A stretch of 64,000 nucleotides of DNA from Agapanthus africanus. Lineage: Eukaryota > Streptophyta > Magnoliopsida > Asparagales > Amaryllidaceae. The stretch covers positions 26,800,079-26,864,078 of the forward strand of contig JASDDO010000026.1 in the NCBI GenBank assembly GCA_030015575.1. Reading direction: 5' to 3'. Of this stretch, positions 37,178-46,576 are shown piece after piece. The notes beneath the pieces are model-generated. The model was not told the DNA's origin, made no database searches, and saw only the letters and a list, made by a program, of their open reading frames with translations. The position numbers and the translations under genes are program-made. Every line of letters begins with the position of its first letter. Position 1 is the stretch's first letter.

Positions 37178-39451
37178 TTGATGTCTTGCTCCTGTGCAGA
37201 GAAAAGAAGATCAATGGCTTCCAAGTGTACCTGCAACAGCAATTCCCGCTCCGTCCTGACGAGAGGAGTGACGTATGGGCCCAATGCGGCCTCCATCTTT
37301 TCAATGCCGGTGGGGCAGGTGACTCAAGCCACCACTGGATTGTTCTTCGGGACCATGCTCCCGCCAGCGAGTTTCAGCGCCCCAGTACCACCCCAGGAAG
37401 TTCCCAAGAAGTCGGTCTTCAATCGACTTGCAATCACCACGACCCCTCTCAATGGATCGTCCAACTCTGCCACCTCAGTCTTCAACAGGCTGAGCAAAAG
37501 CTCAAGTGGGCCCGTAAAGAGGCTCGCAATACCTGAAGGGGTTATCCCGAAATGGATAGCCGTTCCAGCTCCGGTAAGTGAAGTCATCAAGAGTGCTTAC
37601 CCTACCAGATGGTCGGCCTTCGAAAGATTGACCGTCCCCTCTCAACGGACGTCAGTCTTCGACAGGCTGGCACCAGCAGTAGCCCTTCACCAAAGCAGGG
37701 GGCATAAAGAAACCTTTCCCAAAACTGAGGCAATCCCATCTACAAGGCATGCTCGATGTCGCCACTGGCGCTGAGTGAGGAAAACTGGGGGCAACTTTCC
37801 CTCTGGACTTACTCCACCAGCTCCAACGGTAGAAGTTGACGCTGTTGTTCCAACTGGGAACAGCTTTGAACCGCTTAGCAGGGTGTGGAAGAACTCCCCA
37901 ACCGCAATGTTGAAGAAATCTCCACCACCAGCTGAAAGCATGAAGCAGGCGAAGCCAGAGCAGCCCCCTCAGCGGCTGTCCTCTCAAATCCACAGGGTCT
38001 GGCGGAAAGTCTAAAATTCCGTGATCAACAAAAACTACTCTCGTCAACCGAAGAAAATGAAGGTTCGACAAGAGGAAAATCATCCCTCCACTATGTAGCG
38101 AGGGACTTATTTCATACAGGCGCCTTCTACAATGGCTCCTTCGACTTCGACCTCCCACAAAAAGAGAAGGCCGGAGAATCCTCCCCCGCCAGTGGTAAAT
38201 CCCGAGGGTGATGGATCTAAACGCCCCAAGTCTGGGGGCATGATCGTGCACACGGTTTACATGGCTTCCGAAAAAGTGGAGAGCTGTGCTTCCGTGGCTC
38301 ATCGGCCGCGAACTCGGTCGTTGACGAAAGCTCGGGAGCAGCAACAAAAGCTCCAGGAGTTGCTGACGAAAATGCCAACACTCACCGGGCAGAAAGAAAG
38401 CCCAGAAGCAACGTCTGAACATCTCCAAGAGCAGGAGACCGATACGGAGTTCTTGCGAAGGGTGCTGGAGAGAAAGGATAAGGAGGCTGCGGAACAGGCT
38501 GCTAATATAAAATAGACGACGCTCATATTCCAAGACATGGTTGGAATGACGATCTAGCCAGAACCTCCAGCTGAAGATCCACCAATAATCATCGAGGACG
38601 ACAGAGGGGAAACATCGAACTCTCTTCCGGCTCTATCAGTGGCCAGGGAAGAAACGATCTCCAAAGCTGCCCTTAACAATTACATAGCTCAGCAAATACG
38701 CGCTCATCAGGCAAGTGAAGTGGCTGGCCGAGTCGCCAGAACCGGGTGACCTTACTTAGGCTGGTACGATCAAATCAAGTACCCGCCGGGATATACGATC
38801 CCTAAGTTCCACGTATACAAGGGGACAAGCAACCCGCATCAGCACGTTGTCCAGTTCAGAGCATTATGCGGCAATACTGAAGGCGACGACAAATTGCTGC
38901 TTCGCCAGTTTGTTGGCAGCTTGTCAGAGACAACGTTTGAATGGTACTCGGAGCTCCCAAATGACACCATCAAAACATTCACAGAAATGGAGTTGCTATT
39001 CACGCAGGGGTTCGCTAGCGCAAGCGAGCGCACCCCGATCACGACATTATTCAATGCCAGGGTGAAACCCGGAGAGACCTGGGTTCAATACGCAATTCGA
39101 TGGAGGAACCTATGGTCGAAATGCGAACATCACATTGAAGAAGCTCCGTCCGTGGGCATGTTCGTAGAGACCCTCGATCCGCAGGCGACTGTATCCCAAT
39201 TTATGATGTTCTTCAAGCCGACCACCTTCCAGGCTTTGATCGACAAGTTGGCCCAAATGGACCAGATGGGCCACGGGCCTCCTTCTTCAAAAATGGACCC
39301 TCGGAATACAAAGGGTAAAAGGGAAAGCGGCCTTCGTTGCCAACACTCAACAACAGCCAAGCGACCTAAAACTGGTTGCTCGCCAAAGCAACGCGCGCCC
39401 ACGCCAATCCCTCGAAAAGAAGTTAGGACGTGCTTATTCGTTTCCCCATGA
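37178..39451 (+). pseudogene. Tat gag, with repeated SVF-[NDE]-RL motif
   Basis: One frame runs from an ATG at 37178 to 39451 with stops at about 37772, 38012, 38096, 38513, 38556 and 38746. The N-terminal third has four copies of an S-(V/A)-F-(N/D/E)-R-L motif, known from Tat gags. The middle is a basic and coiled-coil stretch (38330-38510). The capsid-like retrotransposon gag domain covers about 38755-39210 (YPPGYTIPKFHVYKGTSNP, then FEWYSELPNDTIKTF, then GETWVQYAIRWRNLW). Gag forms the particle. A frameshift near 39330-39420 leads into the next frame. Choice of start is tentative. Confidence 0.78.
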
Positions 39452-41048
39452 TAAAACGAGGAGACTGTTCGAACTGGCAATACGCAACAAACTCATCACG
39501 TTGCCAGATTCAAGACGCCCACTGCAGCCCGGTGATGTCAACAGCCCCAACTACTGCTCCTACCACAGAGTAGTGGGCCATCCAATTGAAGATTGTTACG
39601 TCTTCAAAAACTGGGTCGAGGACCAGTACCGTCAAGGGAAATTCGCGCTGTTAGAGAACTGGAGGGTGAACTCGCCACAGAGGCACGCTCCTAAAAAGGT
39701 AGACACTCCGGGGGCATCATGCTCGTTTGTGGAAGAAGCTCCTTGGGAGGTGGTCCTTTCAGCTAAAACTAAAAGAATGTTAAAGGATCTTCAATCATGT
39801 CCGGTGATCAAATGGAAAAGCTCGCTGGAGCCCGAGATCATTGAGGGGATGCTTAAACTGCACCCAACACCGAAGACTGGTAACGATGTGGAAGACCTCC
39901 AGGCCAAGCCTTCGAAGTCTTCGAAGAAAAAGAAGAAGACCAACAAGCCTGTGCAGCCTGCCGAGTATGACGACAAGCACACGGACCTGCAAAAATATAT
40001 CGACGCGCTGGAGGAATACAACCAGAAGGCATGGACCCTAGCCACACTAAAAGAATTTCTTAATCATATCCTGGAGAATGGAGAAAGTGACGATGATAAG
40101 GGAAGTGGCTCATCGGGAGAAACCGATGATTATGTAGCAAGTTGTCACATGGTTTCTCATTCTTCGTTAAATGATGAAGAAAATCCTTCGGCGTCGGAAA
40201 GCAACACAGAAGAACCGGGGGCAGGACCGGTGCCAGAATCCCTGGAACTTTCAGACGACCCAATTGACAGGCTGCTAAACGAAGCCCTTCAAAAGAGTAA
40301 AACTGACCGAGAAAGTGAAACGGCCATATACGAAAATGCCAAGCATCGGCGTCAGGATGAAGAAGCCGTGGTAAGGATGTCTCATAAAGTACTTCACCCA
40401 TGCCAAAGCATGCCTACTACGAGCAAGAGCAGGATTAAAGCGGAGAAACGGTTCGCTAAAGCCTTGTTAATGGGAATGAAGCTGCCCCCTCTCACGGAAA
40501 ACACTCCCGGGAGTACGTGCCTCGATGAAGCGGATGTACATCCAAACTACTGCTTATACCATCGAAGGGTCACGCACCCCACCGAAGAGTGCAATTCCTT
40601 TAAGAAGTGGTGGCAAGGATATGTTGCTTACTGGAAACACTTCAAGCGGATGAAGCGCAAAACCCGTCGACAACAAAGGAGCGCGACAGACGAGCGTGAA
40701 GGAACGGCTGCCAACTGTCATATGGTTGATACATGTTTGAAAAAAGGAAAATCTCAAGTTTCTACATTCGGGAGCGATTATGAGGAAGAAATAACCCTCG
40801 GCCCTCTCTTCCCAGAATCCACCTCTGGAAAAGAAGAAGAGGAGAAGAACTGCGAGAACATTCAACTGTGTAACTGTACGCTGCCTGAAAAGAACCTCGG
40901 GCTTACAAACAAAGATTCGAGCAAAAGAGACAAGGGGAAGGAAAAAGTCCCTGAGGAAATTGACCTCGATGATAGAGTCGTCAAAGAGCTCACAGCCAAG
41001 GATCCGCCTAAGAAAAAAAGGTGGATTACAATGTCCCGGCACATCTGA
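39405..41048 (+). pseudogene. Tat gag C-terminus / gag-pol linker with zinc-knuckle modules 1 and 2
   Basis: The frame continues gag after a shift. Module 1 has RAYSFPHDKTRRLF, then a C-X2-H-X4-H-X4-C knuckle (YCSYHRVVGHPIEDC, about 39550-39600), then VEDQYRQGKFAL. After an acidic, lysine-rich linker and an ALQKSKTDRESETAIYE block (about 40286), module 2 repeats the knuckle (YCLYHRRVTHPTEEC, about 40548-40592). A Phe-Gly-Ser-Asp acidic block follows at about 40765. The His-for-Cys knuckle is the Tat form of the nucleocapsid zinc finger. It ends at a TGA (41046-41048) where another shift leads on. Confidence 0.75.
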
Positions 41049-41203
41049 GGAAGATACTTTCGCAACTGAGCATACTGGATGCTCTCCTCCTCTCCAAAGA
41101 GGCATGGGATTCTCTGATTAAGGCATTACAAGAGCCTGATCAGTGCCAAGCTTTCCTTGTAGAAGAAAAGATAAAGGACAAGCTGGCAGGTTCACACAGC
41201 TGA
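41021..41203 (+). pseudogene. Pre-protease segment, frame-shifted
   Basis: A short frame encoding YNVPAHLRKI followed by LSILDALLLSKEAWDSLIKAL, the helical segment that precedes protease in Tat polyproteins. It is displaced by one frame from its neighbours on both sides, so a small indel lies at each junction. Confidence 0.6.
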
Positions 41204-41789
41204 CATTACATTCGGCGATGAAGATCTCCTCCTTGGAACGTGCGAGCACAACCGTCCTTTATATATCACTGGGTACTGCCATGACATTAAGATATGAAAG
41301 ATTCTGGTCGACAACGGGTCCTCCGTCAACCTTCTCAACGTGAAGGTGCTGAAGGAGATTTGCATGGACGTTCGGCACTTGGCTCGGGATAAAATTACCA
41401 TCTCCGGGTTTGACTCGCAGTCATCGCGGACGTTGGGGTCCGTGATATTGACATTACGCTTTTGGCTTCTCGTCACTGACATTAAATTTCATATCATTGA
41501 CGTCAAGACTTGCTACAACGCCCTGCTCGGCCGGCCTTGGTTACACGAGTACAACATCATCCCTTCTACACAACACCAGTGTATGAAGTATTTCAAAGAT
41601 GGCCTGGAGTACATCGTTAAGGGGGAGCAAAACTCGTTCTCCGTAAATGAAGTCCGTAAATATGAAGACGCCAAGTACTTCCTACCAGACTTTAAAGATA
41701 CGGAAAGATTTCATAAGCCAGAGAACCAACAAAAACCGTCGCCACTATCCCGGTCTTTGGGAGCGATACCGAGGAAGATGAATAGATAG
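41202..41789 (+). pseudogene. Retroviral-type aspartic protease
   Basis: DITFGDEDLLLG, then RPLYITGYC, then ILVDNGSSVNLL with the catalytic Asp at about 41310 in a D-N-G-S-S loop (family form D-(S/T/G)-G-(A/S)), and later CYNALLGRPWLH, the conserved second-half motif. It would release gag, RT and integrase from the polyprotein. A TGA lies five codons before the catalytic Asp. The Asn after Asp is unusual but found in the same position as the variable residue. Confidence 0.78.
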
Positions 41790-41841
41790 TCTACTCTGGG
41801 CAATCCCAAGGCAACAGGCCAGGACCATCTACCCCTATTTT

Positions 41842-42904
41842 GGTCTTTGGCAGTGACTCTGAGGATGAGGTCAACGCCGTGTTCTCCACTCGCCCGTCAG
41901 CATAAACCATTACTGGAGCTGATCAGAGCTTGCAAATCACCATAGTTCCGCCGCAGCATTACAAAGGACTTGATGCACTCGATATATACAGTGTACAAGA
42001 GCTGCAAACTTTCTATGTCCCTCCCAGGCGAAGAGGTGAAAAGGTGATCCTCATCTACCAATCTACGGAGACCAAAGTAGAGAAAGAAGTCTGGCACGAT
42101 GCCGATTCTGCACTCGACAGGCTTCAACCAATCCATCTGCCAATATACTACACGGAGGGATTGAAAAGGCTGTTAAGATGCCAAGGTGCGCCCTTCAAAC
42201 AAATCCTTCGACAAGCCCAGTTCTACAACAAGATTTGGGATGTTCCCGGGACTCAGCGAAAGATGCATAATGGGAGGATGGAGATGACTGGGCTTGGATA
42301 CGTTTGGTCCAAGAAACGGGAGCGATTCCATGACTGCCGTGTCATAAATAACTCCGGTAGAGAAGCGAATGCTTTTCCAGATAGCGCCGATATTGAACCA
42401 AAGCGAGATCACGCCGTAAGAATGCCAAGTCCGTCATTCGAAGAAAAAATTGACAAGCTAATGAGAGAAGCCGGTCAAAAGGCTCGGGATGACCATAGCC
42501 GCGAAATGGCTATTTACGAGAAACCTAGGATGCAGCGTCTCACTCAGCAGTCTGCGGGAAGAAAAGACTACGTTGCCCTTCACCCTCAGCCCGTTGTACG
42601 CTCTCGTGGCAAGGAAAAAGCCCAAAGCAAAGGCAACAACAAGGGGAAGAACGAGAATGACGTTCCAAAACAGCGAAGCGGATCCAAGAAGCCACGCGAT
42701 CGAGAAAAAGTCAGATGGAATCTATCGCTAATAAAGAAGATGGGTCGGGAATACTCTTTCCCCCAGGATAAGACAAGGAAAATATTCGACCTTGTCATTA
42801 AGCATCAAATGATGACGCTCCCTGAGTCTCGGCACCGCAAAAAAAAACGAGGTTCATCACCCGGCTTATTGCTCGTACCATCGAGCAATAGGACATCCTC
42901 TTGA
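41842..42904 (+). pseudogene. Linker between protease and RT, repeating gag-linker blocks
   Basis: Starts with a second and third FGSD acidic block (about 41757 and 41848). A unique stretch follows (HYKGLDALDIYSVQELQTFYVPPRRRGEK, then a Trp/Tyr-rich part). Then comes a repeat of the linker seen upstream: EEKIDKLMREAGQKARDDHS..MAIYEK (compare IDRLLNEALQKSKTDRES..AIYE at 40262) and REYSFPQDKTRKIF. It is lost at an A9 run (about 42838-42846), after which the third zinc knuckle continues in another frame. Confidence 0.65.
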
Positions 42905-44774
42905 AGACCACTTCACCTTCAAAGACTGGGTCGAAGACCAGTATCAGCAAGGCAGGTTTGCCCTATCCGACAGTTGGGGGGTAACCCCACCACGAAAGCA
43001 TGAGCCAAAAGCAACCTATATTGAGAGGATAAGTCCAGATCAACATCGAGAAGGGAAACAAACTTGCACCTGCCACATGATAACATTCTCAAAGGAGGGG
43101 GAGCACGAGAATATGGACGACCTCTTCCAGTGCTTCACAAATGAGAACGAGGACGAGATGATCTCAGAATTTCCACCGGCGCCAAAAGAGCTGGAAGATG
43201 GGATACACACCACAACGGACACTCTAAGGAAAATTGACTTAGGGACGGAAAACGATCCGAGGCCAATGTTCGTCAGTGAGCTGCTGTCTAAAAAGCAGGT
43301 GGCCACACTAAAAGACATGCTTATACAATATAAAGATTGCTTCGCATGGAATTATTCCGAGATGCCAAGATTAGATCCAGAAATAGCGGTGCATAAACTG
43401 GCGATATCGCCGGACGTCAAGCCAATCAAACAGGCGCCAAGAAGAATGCAGCTTGAACTCGAGATGGGTATCAACGCCGAAGTAAAGAAACTAATTGACT
43501 CCCGCTTCATCCAAGAAGTTCAGTACCTTGATTGGATCTCCAATATTGTTCCAGTGATGGAGAAAAATGGGACGATGTGCATCTGCGTGGACTTTCGGGA
43601 CCTTCACAAGGCTTGTCTGAAGGATGACTTTCCAGTACCCATTACCGAGCTGATGATCGATAACATGTCTACCCATGAGGTCTTCTCCTTCATGGATGGA
43701 TCTTCTGGGTATAATCAAATAAAAATGTATCCTGAAGACCAAAAGTACAATGCCTTCCGAACTCCTCCAGGCATATTCTGCTATAAGCTGATGCCCTTCA
43801 GCTTGAAGAACACAGACGCTACCTACCAGAGGGCCATGACGAAGATCTTCGATGACATCATACATGAGATTGTCGAATATTATATCGACGACCTTGTGGT
43901 GAAAAGAAAATCGTACGAGAAACACTGGGAGAATTTGAACACAGTGTTCCAGCGTCTTCCGAAGTACAATCTAAAGATGAATCCTCTGAAATGCGCGTTT
44001 GGAGTCTCCTCCGGCAAATTCCTGGGATTCATCATACGATACCGAGGTATCGAAATAGACTCATCAAAGATCAAGGTGATTATGGAATTTCCCACGCCAG
44101 GAACTCTGAAACAAGTGCGGTCTCTCCAAGGAAAGCTCGCGTATATCCGACGGTTCATAGCTAATCTCTCCAGAAAATTCCGCCCCTACAGCCATCTAAT
44201 GAAGAAGGGGACCCCATTCATTTGGGATCGTAAATGCCAAAGTGCACTGGATGAAATCAAGCAATACCTGCAGAACCCGCCGATACTGACCGCTTCGGTC
44301 AAGGAAAAGCCCCTCATCCTGTACACAACAGCCCTTGAAGGTTCTTTAGGCGTGCTATGGGCACAGGAGAACGACCAGGGGAAGGAGAGAGCTATTTACT
44401 ATTTGAGTCGAGCTCTCCTGGGGGAAGAAAACAACTATTCCCCCATTGAAAAGTATTGCCTTGCACTGATCTTCGCGATAACGAAGTTTCGATATTATGC
44501 CTTGGCACATGAGGTCCATCTCATATCAAAGGTGGATTCTCTCAAATATTTGATTTCAAGAGCCATGCTAACAGGAAGGCTTGCCAAATGGGCCCTCCTT
44601 TTGATAGAGTTCTCGATAACATATCTACCCCTCAAGGCAGTGAAAGGCCAGGCCATCGCCGACTTTCTCGCTGAGCATCCAATACCAGCCGATTCTCCTT
44701 TAAATTGTGAATTGCCAGACGAATACGCGTTCGATGCAATCGAAGGAGGGAAGGAAGGAAATAATGTCCAATAG
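42846..44774 (+). pseudogene. Tat reverse transcriptase and RNase H, preceded by a third zinc knuckle
   Basis: The frame opens with a knuckle (YCSYHRAIGHPLEDH, last Cys replaced by His) and VEDQYQQGRFAL. RT then follows: NIVPVMEKNGTMCICVDFRDLHKA, DGSSGYNQIKM, PFSLKNTDATYQRAM, the active site YIDDL (43881-43895), and FLGFIIRYRGIEID. The first RNase H (IYYLSRALLGEENNYSPIEK, AKWALLLIEF) has weak catalytic residues: the usual first Asp is not evident in ILYTTALEGSLG. It ends at TAG (44772-44774), a decay stop before the second RNase H. The region 43077-44774 is the longest intact frame of the window. Confidence 0.88.
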
Positions 44775-45297
44775 GAACTATACTTCGACGGAGCATCTTC
44801 CTTGAAGAAGCGAAAGAAAAGAACCCCCATAATCAAAGCTGGGGTGGGCCTTATCTTTGTGACTCCGTAAGGAGGGATAATGCGTTTTGCCTTTTCCTTG
44901 ACAGAGCCGAGGACAAACAATGAGGCTGAGTACGATGCTTTGATAGCGGGTCTCGAGATCGCTGTCGACATGGGAATCGAAGATCTCCTCATATATGGAG
45001 ACTCCCAGCTAGTCGTTAGCCAAGTAAATGGGGACTGTCAGACGTGTAAACCGGAATTAGTAAAATATAGCGAAAGAGTACAGTAACCGCTGATTCAAAT
45101 TCCCTCCTACATCCTGGAAAGCATACCGCATGTGGAAAATAGCAATGCGGATGCGTTATCCAAGCTCACTAAAGAACTGGCCGACGAAAACCTCGATGAT
45201 GTAAGGATCATTGTGCAAAGCCACTGGATTCTCGTGCCAGCAGAAATATCTCCGGAGTCGTCTGAAAAAAAGGAAGCGACCAAACATGTAGCCTTCT
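44775..45297 (+). pseudogene. Second, archaeal-type RNase H (aRNH) of the Tat element
   Basis: ELYFDGASS (catalytic Asp), then NNEAEYDALIAGLEIA (Glu) and LIYGDSQLVVSQV (Asp), the signature of the extra RNase H carried by Tat-lineage elements, followed by a PHVENSNADALSKL tail. A TAA near 44869 and another after VQ (45084-45086) break it. The catalytic residues are intact, in contrast to the first RNase H, so this domain probably did the work. Confidence 0.85.
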
Positions 45298-46576
45298 AAT
45301 TACAGGATGAAGAAATGCTAAGTATTGAAGAGAAGTCTTCATAGATTACTTCAAATCCCATCGAACACCCGAAAACGTATCTTTAAGACATCGGCTCATG
45401 AAACGAGCTCTATCTTTTGCCTTCGTCAATGATACACTATATAAGAGATCATTCGACATTTTGTGGCTAAGGTGCTTGAGACCAGAAGAAGAAATGAGTG
45501 TCGTCCAAGAAACCCATGACAGACTCTGCGGTTCTCATCAAGCCGGGCCAAAGATGAAGCTGAAAATCAAAAGAATGGGTTATTACTGGCCCACAATGAT
45601 TCATGACTGTCTCGAATATGCGAAGCAGTGTCACTCGTGCCAGGTTCACGGGGACTTCATCCACCAGCATCCAAATCCACTGCACCCAACATTAGCTAGT
45701 TGGCCATTCGAAATGTGGGGAACCGAAATGATTGGGCCTGTTGAACCTGCGTCATCCAAAGGACATCGGTTCATATTGGCAACAGCCGATTACTTCTCTA
45801 AGTGGGCAGAGACAGTATCGCTAAAGGAAGTGAACATGGAGAATATCCTCCATTTCTTCAGGACAAATGTCATCTACCGGTTCGGCACCCCGCGACGGAT
45901 CATCTCGGATAAAGGATCGCCCTAAAGAAGCCATAAGATCAGCCGCTTCGTACAACAGCATAATATATACTGGTGATACTCTTCAGTCTATAATCCCCGA
46001 GCTAACGGTCTAGCTGAAGCTTTCAACAAGACCTTGACGAAGATCATAAAGAAAGCAGTGTCCAGAAATAAAAAGGACTGGTACGAGAGACTGTATGAAG
46101 CTCTCTGGGCATATCAAACCACGTTCAAAACAGCCAAGAATACAACGCCATTCGCGTTGATATTCGACACGGAAGTGGTACTTCCCTTGGAGATAGAACT
46201 ACCCTCTCTACGAGTGGCAGTTCGATACGAGCTGACGGATGAGGAAAATGCCTATCTTCGGCTTAAGGAGCTCGATGCCCTCGATGAAACTCGTCTCATG
46301 GCGCTGCAAAACCTGGAAGCTTACAAAGCAAGGATGACGCACTCATACGAAAGACTAACCAGGCCAAGAACATTCCGCCAAGGCAAACTCGTGTTAGTCG
46401 TCAAAAGACCTATGATCCCCAACCGTACAAAACGGGGGAAATTTGAGCCAAACTATGAGGGCCCGTATATCATAGACAAGGTCTACCAAGGTAGGGCCTA
46501 CTTGCTCATGTATATGCATGGCGAGAGACCTTTCCGGCCAATAAACGGCCGATTCCTTAAGAAATACTACGCTTGA
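45298..46576 (+). pseudogene. Tat integrase
   Basis: HHCC domain (ETHDRLCGSHQAGPKMKLKIK, then YWPTMIHDCLEYAKQCHSCQ), catalytic core (MWGTEMIGP, ATADYFSKWAE, IISDKGSP, NGLAEAFNKTL), and a C-terminal part with KRGKFEPNYEGPYII and FRPINGRFLKKYYA. The first catalytic Asp is Glu (codon 45725-45727), whereas the related copy at 61.4 kb keeps Asp. In-frame stops are at 45923-45925 and about 45976. No chromodomain is seen, as usual for Tat. Confidence 0.88.

Noticed and set aside
37652-38533. 293-codon minus-strand frame opposite gag
   Set aside because: A shadow of the gag frame on the other strand. The sense frame has gag motifs and matching codon structure; the antisense one has no recognised domain or introns.
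40554-41105. 183-codon minus-strand frame opposite the gag-pol linker
   Set aside because: Shadow of a sense frame with two zinc-knuckle modules.
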